This document shows positions 53,466 to 64,000 of a stretch of DNA of 64,000 nt, piece by piece. The notes below the pieces were generated by a model. It searched no databases. It was not told the origin of the DNA and saw nothing but the letters and a program-made list of their open reading frames with translations. The stretch's first letter is position 1. Each line of letters starts with the position of its first letter. Made by a program: the position numbers and the translations under genes. This DNA is from Enoplolaimus lenunculus (Eukaryota; Nematoda; Enoplea; Enoplida; Thoracostomopsidae), in the NCBI GenBank assembly GCA_030248215.1, contig JASANG010001903.1:1-64000 (forward strand), given 5' to 3'.

Positions 53466-53690
53466 CAGGGTGCAAAGCGGAACTGGATTATATCGAAATC
53501 GGAACTATAAAATTTGTGAGCATACGGATGATTTGTATTAAAAAGTATAATATTGATTTAGGATGTCTGTTGGCTGGCAACAATTCTCAAAAACTTCGCA
53601 TGAACAAATTGGCAATCATTCGTTGGCTCTGTAAAGCTAAACTACAATGAATTATTGATTAGTTAAACTAAGATTAAGACTGAGTCTAAA
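53466..53690. mobile_element. Partial element, GTCTGTTGGCTGG core
   Basis: CAGGGTGCAAAGCGGAACTG left end and GATGTCTGTTGGCTGGCAAC core, collinear with 5348-5741. The right end is missing. Confidence 0.65.
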
Positions 53691-53715
53691 TCTAAGTATG
53701 CGATAATATAATATT

Positions 53716-54139
53716 CAGGGTTCAACCGGAATTCCGGTTGCAGCCGGAATTTCTGTTCCGGCCGTAATTCTTACAAGAATTTAAATCCTGTCCATGTTTC
53801 AGCGTTGAAAGCCGCAGGGTCTGTAATTGTTTTACGGTTTTGCGGCAAATTATGCAGAATCAGGTTAACAATAACAAATTTACGCTTGAAAAGCTTTAGC
53901 TTTTGTTCACAATTTGTATTTGTTCGTCGTGTGCACATTCGTCATATTTTGAACTATTCAACGTTTATTTTGTATACAACTTTGAAACAAAACGGTCGAC
54001 GAATAGTATCTTGTATTTTGTGTTATGAATTACGTCAATTAGTCTATGGTTTGTAATTCCTGTACCGGTTCCTGTTCCTTTTCCATCGAAAAAAGTCAAT
54101 TCCTGCTTCGTGTGCATTGTAGTTCATGTTTGAACCCTG
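53716..54139. mobile_element. hAT-like miniature element, CAGGGTTCAACCGG ends
   Basis: Begins CAGGGTTCAACCGGAATTCC and ends GTTCATGTTTGAACCCTG. The interior has CCTGTTCC/CCGGTTCC motifs. The flanking duplication is unclear. Confidence 0.8.
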
Positions 54140-54144
54140 GTAAT

Positions 54145-55325
54145 ACGTATATAATCATCACTATGGTCTGGCGGACGGAGCGTTTGCTGTATTAAATCCA
54201 TATATTAAAGCTGGAACGCCCCGCATACGTATTTTGGCCAACTTTCCAGCATTACTTTGTTTACAATAATTTCTTAGGAAATACACGTGAGTGTTCTGTG
54301 AAAGGAAAATTTGCAAAGAAATTTTTGTGCTTTGGCTAATTTTTGCGCATTGCGCAAAACTGGCAGACTAGTTAAACACTATTGTGCGAATCTATACAAG
54401 TGTCTATTTACGTATATATCTTGTGCAGAAAATAATTTACCGATAATTGTCGTTGTATTCCAAAGACAACACAGAGCACATATCGATGTGGTGGTTTGTT
54501 TGTGCATTTTTTGAACAAAATGTATCTTTTAAACGATGTATGATTGTATTTGTATATTTTTGTACATTTTTTCAGTGTTTTAATATTATTTGTGTTGTTA
54601 TTTTTTTATGTTTTTCGTTGTTTCTTCTTTTGCCTTCAATTTTTCGTATTTTATTGTGTGTCTTTTGTTTCATTTGTCTATTGTTTGATTTTGTTTCACA
54701 CTTTTTGTGTATATATATATATACATAATATAACCACTGTATATAAAGTTTTGTGGACAAAATAATAAACTACGATGGTGTTGTTGTTGTTGATATGTAT
54801 GTGTATTTGTTTATTAGTTTGGTATGCATGAATGTACTACGTATTTTGTGAACGAACCAATAAATGTCGCGACAGATAAGAACACTTCAACGGCGAACCA
54901 AAGGGGATGGCTGGCTTGGGTGACCCCCAGGCCAAGGCGCTCGTAACAGAGATGAAAATCAAAATTTACTATTGAGATTTAGGTATTAAAATTGTGTTTG
55001 GCTTCTCGATCGCGTTTACTCTTGAGCTGTTTCAGTGTTACTTATCGCGTGCCGTCCACTCGCCCCCGTTGTTGGAAGTTTTTGGATCCGTTCTACTTGA
55101 AGACTTACAGTATATATACATTCCACGGCGATTTTTGTTATGTTTGTAGTTGCCGATTTTGTATATGGACGTACTTGTGTGTGAACGTGTGAATTTAACA
55201 ATGGGTTTATTGGCGTTTTGAATGATTTCCTCGCTTAATGTTTCTACTTTTCGATAATTATATTTATTTATATATTTGGGGTTGTATATATATGTTTTTG
55301 CTGGAATATGTACTGATTGTTTGTT
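54145..55325. other. Gene-free stretch
   Basis: AT-rich, strongly T-rich on the + strand at 54530-54720. The cysteine/phenylalanine-rich frames there are compositional. Confidence 0.4.
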
Positions 55326-55399
55326 TGTGACGAATTTTTAAGAATAACGGGTCTGTAAAGATTTTTGAATAACGGGTCTGTAATGTTGATATGGTATGA

Positions 55400-55900
55400 G
55401 GGGTCTTTTCCGTTATTCCCCACCGCAGCCCGCGTTTGAACAAAAAAGGTTGGATTTTTAAAATTTTTTCGCATATTTACGCTTTTCATCACTTTCCCTG
55501 GTCGTTCCGCGCCCAAATTTGAATTTTGAATTTTTTTCAACATTTTGATTTATTTTAAGGTCCCAATGTCCCAACTGCGCTCAAATCAATTATTTGGCCA
55601 TAACTTGTTAGCCGGTCATCTATGATTGCGAAAATCTTATCACCATTGTACTCAGGTCAACAAGCTGCGTCGAATGTGTATTTTATTTCTCTAATTTTTC
55701 GACAACAAATTTGTTGGGTCCCAAGAGTGCCTTGGGACGTTAAAACTCGAATTTTTCAAAAATTCAAATTTGGGCGTGGACTGATCAAGGAAGGTCATGA
55801 GAAGCTCAAATATGCAAAAAAAATTTTCGCGATACAACCATTTTTGGACAAACGCGGGCTGGGGATAACGAACGAAAACGATTTGATCTCTGTGATTTGG
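55400..55900. mobile_element. Inverted-repeat element, arms about 150 bp
   Basis: The left arm, about 55428-55575, reads GCCCGCGTTTGAACAAAAAA through GCGCCCAAATTTGAATTTTG. It pairs with about 55725-55865, CAAATTTGGGCGTGGACTGA through GGACAAACGCGGGCTGGGG. Outer ends and target duplication not resolved. Non-coding. Confidence 0.75.
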
Positions 55901-56304
55901 AAAGTTAGTCTAAACGGCCTGTTAGGTGTTTTGGTGTCTCCACAAATTTGATGAAGCGATATGGTATCTCCTATATCCCTCCTGTTGTATACGCCCCTGT
56001 TTCAGTATTATCCAGGTGTAACGTCTTATTTGCCAGATTTAGGCTCGTATTTGTAGATGATGTGGTTTGAACGAGGCTTGACCTAATATTTTTTCTAATT
56101 CATAGAGGTCATGGGTGTTGTTTGCGGTATAGTCTTTCAATTGCTTTTACACTTAGAAGGACTATTCCGGAGCGGCCCGATATCCGGTTGAACACTGCTT
56201 GCTTGGGGTCTCTTAATTTTAAATTGCGGTGGGTTCAAGGCGGCAGCAGCGCATCGATTGGAAAGCCAAAAAAGTGCCTATAGTACCTTATGTTATGATG
56301 AAAC

Positions 56305-56546
56305 TAGGGTGCAACCGCTATTAAATTTTACCAGAACTGGAAAATGAAAAATGTATGCAGCCCAAAAATTGATTTTAATTTTCTTTTTTGCAATACGTTT
56401 TCATGGTGAAATAACCCTAGTTGGAGATAGGTAGTCACTTTTATCTGCTGCTTTCAATACCGGAATTTTTAATTCAGGTAAAAATTTACCGGGACCGGAA
56501 GGTAAAAAAATGCCGGAATTGGAACCGGAATCCTGGTTGTACCCTG
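56305..56546. mobile_element. hAT-like miniature element with perfect 8-bp duplication
   Basis: Begins TAGGGTGCAACCGC and ends ATCCTGGTTGTACCCTG. GATGAAAC occurs at 56297-56304 and 56547-56554. Short relative of 18915-19332. Confidence 0.9.
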
Positions 56547-56554
56547 GATGAAAC

Positions 56555-56948
56555 CCAATCCGTTTTAGAACGTTCTAAAACCAATATTGTTTAGGTTTAT
56601 GCTTAGATTTACGCGTACGTGCAACAGTTAAGGTTGTCTCAGAGTCTGTATATATGTTGCATTTATAATTTTTAGACCAACTAATACCTTTTTTATAATA
56701 CATATGTATACGTAATAATTCAATGTGCGGCTATTGTTTACCAAATAATCGTCGTTATAAACATCACAAACCGTTACTTATATTTGGTTAATTGCCAATT
56801 ATACTACGCTACACATACGTACTACACACAGTTGTTCAATTAAGTACTGTTTGGTTACGTCGTCTGTCGGTCGATTTTGGGGTTTTTTTGGAACGGATAT
56901 CACGTACCATTTCACGGTGTATATTTTTGACTTGCTTTCGTATTGACA
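56555..56948. other. Upstream flank of PIM-like gene
   Basis: Presumed 5' UTR or promoter region. AT-rich, with no clear TATA or initiator that I would defend. An in-frame stop at 56928-56930 sets the upstream limit of the reading frame. Confidence 0.4.
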
Positions 56949-57039
56949 ATGTTGAAACAAAAGTTGAAAAGTTTCGCGTTGGGCGGACTTGGACTCGCGT
57001 CTGATCCAGGCGGCGATAAAGAATCGATGAAGCGAGCAT
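56949..57039 (+). CDS. PIM: PIM-like exon 1 with start codon
   Basis: ATG at 56949 is the first Met after an in-frame stop. It encodes [20 protein letters not shown] then [10 protein letters not shown], and ends with one base before GTAAGT. A hydrophobic MLxxK start and a DKES segment are typical of PIM N-termini. Confidence 0.85.
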
Positions 57040-60000
57040 GTAAGTGGTGCTGTTGTTTGGTTTGGCTGTCGGCTGTAGAATGTGCCGACTGGTATCACTG
57101 TACGCTCCACCCACACCCACCCTCACGTTGACGGGGTTATGACAAGGGCTTAGGTATGCATAGCTATAATTTGCCTGTGGCGTTTGTCGAAGTCTAACAC
57201 TTATCTCCGAAAATGTACGGGTGAAGTGTACTGGGGGGGGGGGCTGGATATTGGCCGGCTAGGGACCGACACTTATTTATATCATATTTCTCACAAAAGA
57301 TGCCACTCACACCAGGGTGCGATCGGGTATCCATCCAGTTGGTTTATACCGACGTATATATTCGTTTTTGCGGGATAATAAACTGGAAACACATATTTGG
57401 TCTTACCCCCTGTTATCCACACGGTATCACGACATAACATCGACTCGACATTTCATTAAACCCATCATTATGCTTAGGCTTAGGATTACACTTTAGTTGG
57501 ATTATGCTTAGATTGATTCACAAGGCTTTAGGACACTGTTGGGCGACAAGTTGTCGGGCGACGAATTTCCGCCGATTCGCTCTCTCTCACACACATATAT
57601 ATCATTATCATTAATGACTGAATCAAAAAGTATGCTAAGCTTTTGGGTTTGGATTTTCGTTCGTTTAGCTGGCAAGTATTTTTCAATATTACAAATACGT
57701 AATATATCCGCCGAGCTGTCGACCGCCCCGTCAGAAATTTGTGGATCCATCTAACACCGCAGCATAGCGGTTGTTGTACATATAATATCATCTTGAGCTT
57801 TATCTATTTGTCAGGGTTCCATCGAAATTCCGATTCCGGCTAAAATTCCGGCAAAATTTCACTTTCGATTCCGATTCCGGCTGACTGCTGTTCCGATGCC
57901 AGAATTCTGATTTTTCGGTTATGAGTTAAGATGACTGAACTTAGATTTTGCTTGTTTCGTTTTGTTTCGTTCATTTGCAATTATTCTGTTGGTATTCCGT
58001 CAACTATAGAAACATTTTTTGCTGAAATTATGAACTGTAACGGAAACAGGCATACTGCAACACAAAATGTCATACACCTTCTAGTTTTTAATAGAATTAC
58101 TAAACCTTGATTCCGATTCCTATTCCGGTTCCGACAGAAAAATTTGCTTCCGATTCCGTTTCGACAAAATCTAGTTTCGGTTGCAACCCTGCTATTTGTA
58201 TATGCATACGAATATATGTATGTGTACGTTTTATATGTTTGTTTATATTTTCAGCACACAGCGCGTTTCGTAAAACGTACAAGCTTGGTCCAGAGTTGGG
58301 ACGTGGCGGATTTGGTGTTGTCTACAGTGGCCTGCGTACTCAAGACAATTTGCCGGTTGCAGTTAAATTTGTTGGCCGCGAGAATGTTATCGAATGGGGC
58401 ATGGTAAGTATTACATATTTTAAGCATTTTATTAATTAATATACTCATATTAAGCACGTAGCTAGCTCATCTTGGCAGGGGTGGCTAAAAATGTTCAGGA
58501 TGGGCTTACAAGGGTTTTCGTTGATTTACAAGCACGGTTGAAAATTTTCTAGGAGGAGGCACAAAATTGTTCCAACGTGCAGTATCCCAAACTTTGATTC
58601 GGCTTAACGTTTTATTTTTCAACAAAAATATGTTTGTCTCGAAATAAACGACTATTTTGATAAAATAAAATACATTGTTACAGAATATTTATATATGGAT
58701 TCGTTTTCGGGCCAAAATTAATCTTAACTCCATGCATATTTGTTGTACGACTTAAATACTTTCAACAGTGCATAAATTTATATCCGGTATCCAATTAACA
58801 GCCGGCTTCGGTTCCAGTACAAAGTTTTCAATCCGGTTCCGGTATTCGGTACAATTAATATCTGGTCGGTCCCTGAATGTTACGTACATACAAACATATA
58901 TATGCCCTTTATAACGTGTGAGGGTCACATAGTATATATACATAAGCTTAAGTGATTGTTGTTTAGCTTATACGTACGTACGTATTTGTGCAGTGTGCAT
59001 AAAAGGGTTAAATTGCGTTAATTGAACAGGCCTCACACTCCAGTCAGTCTATATGCAGTATTTATGTATGGTTTTATTGGTGGGATTTGAGAATTAAATT
59101 TAGGTTATTTCTGTTTCTGTTTCTGTACGTAGAGAAAAGAGTCAGCAGTGTGAAATGTAGATTTGGATTCTGGTTGTATAGATTTTGATACTGGTCGTGA
59201 TGGTACGTACGTATAGAATTGGATTTGTATATATGAAATATGTATTATATATATTGAACAATTTCCACCATACTTGTGCTGCTTAGGTTTAGCTTGATCA
59301 AAATTGTAGTTTGGTGGACATCCCAAACGACAATTGCTGCTTAGGGCAGCGTAAACAGCTACTGGAATGCAGACTAAACGTTGACACAGGTTCGTTTGTA
59401 TACTATATAAACCTTGTTTAATTTGTACTTTGTAAATATGGTGAAGGGAAATAATTATTGTGCAAGTCAGTTTTCTCGAACTCAGACAAGTTTGAACAAC
59501 CAATCACAAACCGTTTGCATTGCATCAGTTGTTTGGGCTGCTCCGAACACCAATATTGTCGTTTGGGACGTCCCAATAGCCAACTGGGACAAATAGCTGT
59601 TTGGGGCACAACATATATGTATTTATTCAGATTGTAGACTGTCTGCACATGCGTTACTTACATCTAAGTATGGTGGTACTCAGTGGCTGTGGCGTGCTTA
59701 GAAATTTGATTTGGCGACAGGCTGAGTGCTGACAGTATAATGTATAATGTTCCCTATAAATACGTAATTGGCACATTTTTAACGATTTATTGTGTAACAA
59801 ATATACATACAGAGACAGTCAGTGCTTTCACCTGACAAACACACAATTTCGATTCGGTAAAAACTGAACGCGGCCGTCTATATAGGTAGCTTGTTTCTTT
59901 ATGGATACGCCACTAAGACATATGTTTATGTTACTACTTATTATATACATATTATATATACGTATATATAACGTGTGTATAAAATATATATTTTAAGTAC

Positions 60001-61662
60001 GTATTATGTAGTTTGAGTTGCGCATATTTTTTCGCAATCAATGGAGTAAGAAAGTGCCAGGTACAACGTAGAGCTGACTGTATGCAACAGTGTAATAATG
60101 TAGTGAGTGAAACTTTGTATATTTGAGGACGATTAAGATTGAATATTTTGTTTTTACATTTTATATACAATAAATATATATATATGTATGTATATGTATG
60201 TATATGTATATATACATACGTATAAATGTTAAAAAGAGGCGGGCGCCAGGTGTCGTAGTTCACTGATGTGTAGTATATATGCTGGAGAGTGTAATTGTGC
60301 GAGGTAATACAGTTAGTTACAGATACTCGCATGTATATATTTCAAATTCAGAATTTGAGAGACCAAAAAATATATATATGTATACATATATATTTAAGTG
60401 AAATGTATGTATATATGTTATAGTTATGTTGATGGCGATATTAATGTTTATTTTTGATCATTGTCGTATATCGGCGTGTACAATTTGGCACAGTTTCAAA
60501 ATAAACAAAACAAATTTACATGCTATGCGTACGTATATGATAGAATAGCTATTGTGTTCAATACAGTGTTGGCAGACAGAAACGTCTATGAGCGGAATTT
60601 AACAGAAATACTAAATGTATGTATCAGTGACAGATTGACGCCGATACAGGGACCTGAATCAAATATAAGGTGTATATATACATACCAGGATGCAACCGGA
60701 ATTATAATTTACCGGAACCGGAATTTGAAAATTCTACCGGAACCGGAACCGGAAAGTTAAACATGCATTTCACCAAAAATTTCATTTTAATCGTATTTTT
60801 GCTCTATTATTTGTGAAACAACCTTAGTCGAACATAGGTATTTATTTTATTTGTTGTATTTTAGATTTTCATCATCGACTGAAGTGAAATCCACCATCGA
60901 CGGCTTATATTCTGAGTACAAGTGGCTTTCAAAAGAGATTCTTAAAAATTAGCAAAGTTACGAAAACGGCCAAATTATAACACCGGAATTTTTAAATCCG
61001 GTAAAAATTTACCGGAACCGGAACCGGAATGCCGGTTGCACCCCGATACATACATACATATGTTGTAAGCTGGGTCCAACCGGAATTCCGGTTCCGCCCT
61101 TTGGTAAATTTTAACCGGAATTAAAAATTCTGGTATTTAATTTTGGTCGGTGGATATGGAGATATTTTATTAAAAAATGACTATAAAAATTAAATCGATT
61201 TACTTAGTATAGTATATAAACCTGTGGATTATGAAAATCTAAAATACAGCAGCAGATAAAGTGAATACGTACCTATCTCCAACAAAGGTTATTTCATCAG
61301 TAATGAATTTTTCGGTGGCATGTATTCTTCATTTTTCGGTTCTGTTTCCTTTAATTTTTTCAATTTCCGGTTCCGGTAAATTGTAATTCCGGTTGCATCC
61401 TGATCGTTATTGTTGAAATCTGGCTTTCATTGATTCTTTGTGAAAGCATTTTTGACAAATTTGGCGGATAGAATTTAAAGAATTCTATGTTAGCAAAATA
61501 GGTTTCTTTCTTACCGAACATTAGGATAATATATACGTAACTGAGAATTATTGTTGATCACAGTGTAAACGGAATCCGATTCCGATTCCTATACATATAA
61601 TTTAGTACCGTTTGACAACCTGACGATAATGCTTGTTGTTATTATTGTTTTTATTACTATAC

Positions 61663-61719
<57 letters not shown>

Positions 61720-63326
61720 GTATTGACTGTTTCAGTTAAATGGACGTCAAGTTCCGATCGAAATTTGCCTCCTGTGGCAGTGTCGGCATATTCCAACGGT
61801 GATCACAATGTTGGACTGGTACGAACGTATTGACGGATTTTTGATAGTAATGGAACGTCCAACGCTGTCGACTGATTTGTTCGATTTTATCACTGAACGT
61901 GGACCGCTTGACGAACGTTTGGCGCGTAAAATATTTCGACAGGTAAAGTGTATGTTGAATAAATTTTGTTGACTGGTAGCTAGCTTGGTTAGGGCCAATG
62001 AATATTGGGTAAGAATATGATATACGTATTACGTATATTATGAAAATATTCAATATTAGGCCCCCCGGTACGAGGGCCGTGATCAGGCCCAGAGGCGTCT
62101 CCAGTGTAGTGTTATATTGCTAATTTATCCTTAGGATACTACTATATCCGTAGATTTTAATATTTGCTATGTTTAGCTGTTAGCAAGTAAGTCATTTGGT
62201 GGAGGTTATGGGTGTACGGATGTGTAATGTCAGACGTTTGCCATTTGATTGTTTTTGATTTTCGATTGCATTGTTCGATTTTGGATTTTGGCACTTTGCC
62301 AATGATGATAATATGTACGTAGTCACGCACGACATGTTTGACATTGATTGGTTCGTTTTAGGTTGTCGATACAGTTCACGCGTGTATCAGCGCGGGCGTT
62401 CTTCATCGTGACATCAAAGATGAAAATATTGTTATTGACTTGAAAACTGGCTCGATTCGGCTCATCGATTTTGGCTCCGGCGCGTTGTTCAAAGAAACGC
62501 CGTATTCGTGTTTTGATGGTAAGAATAGTTTGGGTTAGTCACAATTGGCGTGTACAAGAAGAGTAGAGAGTAAACAGCGAGGATATACGTATATCCATCG
62601 AATTTAGTGGAAAGTGTAACAAAAACACTTTTACAGATCCTGCCGATTAGATGCGGTGCGGTCATCTCCTCCCGATATAAAATTCTAACAACGTTCCTAT
62701 TCATCGCCAATTCAGGGTAGCGGCCGCTAGGGTATCTAAAACCCCCACATGTCAGATGGAACCCATCGTGCAAAATATATATCAACCAGAGTAGTATATA
62801 CAGTAGCTATGTAATCTAAAAGCAGTGGCACACGAGCGGGTGCACAACATACGTATAATTGGCAAAACAACAACGCTCGCCAGACAGAAGCGAAATAGGG
62901 CTCAGCAGACTTATTTCTAATTGAGTTGTGCGAGAAATGTACGTAAACTTTACTGCGTAAAATGTGGAAAGTTGATTTTTAGCTGATGTTTTTTACGTTT
63001 GAACAGCAGTTTGTTGACGAAAATTATTTAAATTTTGAATTTCGGTTTCGGTAGCGATATTCAATGCCTGATTTTCTTGAACCTATCACTATCGATTTAT
63101 ATAACGTGCCTTTTGTATATTATGTATACTATTCTTACTTTATTTACAGGAACACGAGTGTACAGCCCACCGGAATGGATTCGTGACGGCACTTATGTCG
63201 GTCGACCGGCAACTGTTTGGTCGTTGGGCATTTTGTTGTACGATATGGTATCTGGCGATATTCCGTACCATGATGATCGCGATATTGTCAAGAATACAAT
63301 TATATGGAGGCGTCGTGTATCTACAG
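56949..63326 (+). CDS. PIM: PIM-family serine/threonine kinase, 5 exons, 3'-incomplete
   Basis: Constitutively active CAMK-group kinase. Exons: 56949-57039, 58255-58403, 61736-61942, 62362-62518 and 63150-63326, all GT-AG with matching phases. Landmarks in order: glycine loop [16 protein letters not shown] lysine; VPIEICLL (helix-C Glu); the Pro-containing PIM hinge [32 protein letters not shown] catalytic loop; LIDFGSG; and the PIM activation segment [11 protein letters not shown] with [21 protein letters not shown]. The start ATG at 56949 follows an in-frame TGA at 56928 and gives [19 protein letters not shown], like the vertebrate PIM N-terminus (MLLSK..DKES). The C-lobe end (RPxDRP, final helices) is not in the window. 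It sits about 44 kb downstream of the OTUD5-like gene on the same strand. The PIM1/2/3 paralogue cannot be assigned. Confidence 0.95.
57812..58191. mobile_element. hAT-like miniature element in PIM-like intron 1
   Basis: Begins CAGGGTTCCATCGAAATTCC and ends GTTTCGGTTGCAACCCTG. CTATTTGT occurs at 57804-57811 and 58192-58199, a perfect 8-bp duplication. Ends carry CGATTCCG repeats in place of CCGGTTCCGG. Confidence 0.93.
58255..58403 (+). CDS. PIM: PIM-like exon 2, glycine loop and VAVK
   Basis: Encodes [18 protein letters not shown] and [18 protein letters not shown], matching human PIM1 YQVGPLLGSGGFGSVYSG and NLPVAIKHVEKDRISDWG. The ATP-binding Lys is present. Acceptor TTTTCAG, donor GTAAGT in phase 0. 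A 380-bp hAT-like miniature element ends only about 60 bp upstream of the acceptor. Confidence 0.96.
58457..58580. mobile_element. GGGCCCGTAGCCAA miniature element, copy 5 (partial)
   Basis: ACGTAGCTAGCTCATCTTGG, GGGTTTTCGTTGATTTACAA and TTGAAAATTTTCTAGGAGG, collinear with 44697-44868. In PIM-like intron 2. Confidence 0.65.
58780..58876. mobile_element. Partial hAT-like miniature element
   Basis: TATCCGGTATCCAATTAACA, CAATCCGGTTCCGGTATTCG and the end GGTCGGTCCCTG. Confidence 0.55.
59300..59600. mobile_element. Fold-back element in PIM-like intron 2
   Basis: TTTGGTGGACATCCCAAACG with ACAATTGCTGCTTAGGGCAG (from 59311) pairs with GGGCTGCTCCGAACACCAAT and TGTCGTTTGGGACGTCCCAA (to about 59575). 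Imperfect arms of about 70 bp. Confidence 0.65.
60170..60220. repeat. TATATG microsatellite cluster
   Basis: TATATATATATGTATGTATA-type sequence. Several such runs dot PIM-like intron 2 (59950-60400). Confidence 0.85.
60686..61045 (-). mobile_element. CCGGTTCCGG miniature element, whole copy
   Basis: Begins CAGGATGCAACCGGAATTAT and ends GGAATGCCGGTTGCACCCCG. Flanked by ATACATAC on both sides, although the locus is a TACA microsatellite. Reverse orientation to 2938-3297 and 63742. 360 bp; reference copy for the family. Confidence 0.9.
61070..61402. mobile_element. CCGGTTCCGG miniature element, diverged
   Basis: Begins CTGGGTCCAACCGGAATTCC and ends GTAATTCCGGTTGCATCCTG. The body matches 13450-13855 (GTATAGTATATAAACCT). 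Lies only 25 bp beyond 60686-61045. Confidence 0.8.
61650..61722. repeat. ATT microsatellite beside a splice acceptor
   Basis: More than 20 ATT units, ending about 15 bp before the acceptor AG of PIM-like exon 3. Confidence 0.95.
61736..61942 (+). CDS. PIM: PIM-like exon 3, helix C, hinge and FDFITERG
   Basis: 69 codons, phase 0 on both sides. It includes [11 protein letters not shown] (helix-C Glu), [18 protein letters not shown] and [19 protein letters not shown]. The MERP hinge keeps the Pro that is diagnostic of PIM kinases. The acceptor lies just after a long ATT/TTA microsatellite. Confidence 0.96.
62362..62518 (+). CDS. PIM: PIM-like exon 4, HRDIKDEN and DFG
   Basis: Encodes [18 protein letters not shown] and [20 protein letters not shown]. 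All catalytic-loop and DFG residues are intact. Acceptor TTTTAG, donor GTAAGA, ends in phase 1 inside the Gly codon of the activation segment. Confidence 0.96.
62519..63149. other. PIM-like intron 4
   Basis: AT-rich intron of 631 bp with no repeat family recognised. The acceptor is TTTACAG. Confidence 0.8.
63150..63326 (+). CDS. PIM: PIM-like exon 5, activation segment and C-lobe
   Basis: Encodes [20 protein letters not shown] (Gly split with exon 4), [20 protein letters not shown] and WRRRVST. It matches human [20 protein letters not shown] and [18 protein letters not shown]. Ends with one base before GTAAGT. No further exon is found before 64000. Confidence 0.95.
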
Positions 63327-63741
63327 GTAAGTATTCTCTAACCCTAGCAACAATTAAAAGGTAATGTGAACGCGAACGGTGCCATTTTCAAATTAATTTT
63401 TCAAACACAACCACGATAAAGATAGGTGGTAACAGTTTTCCTGTGTCAAACGCACCGATACATACGTAATATGTAGTACTGCATACTGTCGGCAATTATT
63501 TACATCCCCATACATACGATTGTTAATTTTATTTAATAGATGGCGGCAAAAGCCCTCACACAGTGTTTAGATTATTTCATGGTTAGCCATTGGCTTAAGC
63601 GTTGGCTCAATTTCCACTTGTGTAAAGAAGGAAGTAAAACAAAGGCGGCCTGTACTTTGTTGTCAATTTATTTTCCTGCCGCCTTAAATAATACGTATGC
63701 TTAAATTCAACTGACAGTAGCGACGTTTGATCGGTGACCAC

Positions 63742-64000
63742 CAGGGTGCAACCAGAATTCCGGTTCCGGTTCCGGCATTTTTTCACCTTCCGGTTCCGGT
63801 TCCGGTAAATTTTTACCGGATTTAAAAATTCCGGTATTATAATTTGGCCGTTTTCTTAACTTTGCTAATTTTTAAGAATCTCTTTTGAAAGCCACTTGTA
63901 CTCCGAATATAAGCCATTGATGGTGGATTTCACTTCAGTCGATGATGAAAATCTAAAATACAACAAATAAAATAAAACCTATGTTCGACTAAGGTTATTT
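63742..64000 (+). mobile_element. CCGGTTCCGG miniature element, cut by window end
   Basis: Begins CAGGGTGCAACCAGAATTCC and follows 2938-3297 closely up to the window edge. Left flank GTGACCAC. Confidence 0.88.

Noticed and set aside
54447-54765. Cysteine- and phenylalanine-rich frames resembling a membrane protein.
   Set aside because: Caused by a T-rich stretch; overlapping frames give the same composition.
1-64000. CRISPR arrays, bacterial operons or riboswitches.
   Set aside because: The window is eukaryotic with spliced genes; the tandem repeats lack the unique-spacer pattern of CRISPR.

Overview
This is a 64 kb, AT-rich stretch of an animal genome, almost certainly from an invertebrate. 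Two host genes are visible. Both lie on the + strand, both are split by GT-AG introns, and both run off the window. At the left is an OTUD5/DUBA-type deubiquitinase, with 11 coding exons between 2426 and 12587; its 5' exons are missing. At the right is a PIM-family serine/threonine kinase, with 5 coding exons between 56949 and 63326; its last exon(s) are missing. Reading frame and intron phase agree across every junction I checked. The two proteins place the source in Metazoa. Nothing in the sequence fixes the phylum. Because both genes are incomplete, neither start nor end regulation can be fully read.

The roughly 44 kb between the genes, and most intron space, hold no host gene I can support. 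They are packed with transposon fossils. The dominant group is short, non-coding, hAT-like miniature elements. Their ends read CAGGGTGCAACCGG or close variants, many carry CCGGTTCCGG repeats just inside the ends, and several copies are flanked by clean 8-bp target duplications. Further miniature families have CAGTGGCGGATCC ends, CAGTGCCGAAGCAG ends, GGCCCATGTATAGAACAGG ends (with an internal CCTAAG hexamer array), TA-flanked CTGTAGTGACCC ends, GTCGTAGGCCAA ends and CACTGCAAAAAATG ends. Insertions within insertions are common; the clearest nest is 22.4-24.5 kb. One 602-bp element (22474-23075) keeps a relic of a hAT transposase dimerisation domain. A tRNA-derived SINE family is present in three copies.

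Other elements: a degraded LINE reverse-transcriptase fragment at 1.7-2.2 kb; a 3.6 kb fossil at 14899-18541 whose AGT termini, roughly 150-bp inverted repeats and 6-bp target duplication point to a Polinton/Maverick derivative; a large fold-back at 1-1671 whose loop contains a roughly 370-bp tract of almost only A and C (possible assembly artefact); and minisatellites at 8.6-9.1, 32.9-33.1, 33.7-33.8, 37.0-37.2 and 48.1-48.4 kb.

The two genes are not obviously functionally linked. One edits ubiquitin chains and the other is a constitutively active kinase; they are simply neighbours across a repeat-filled gap.
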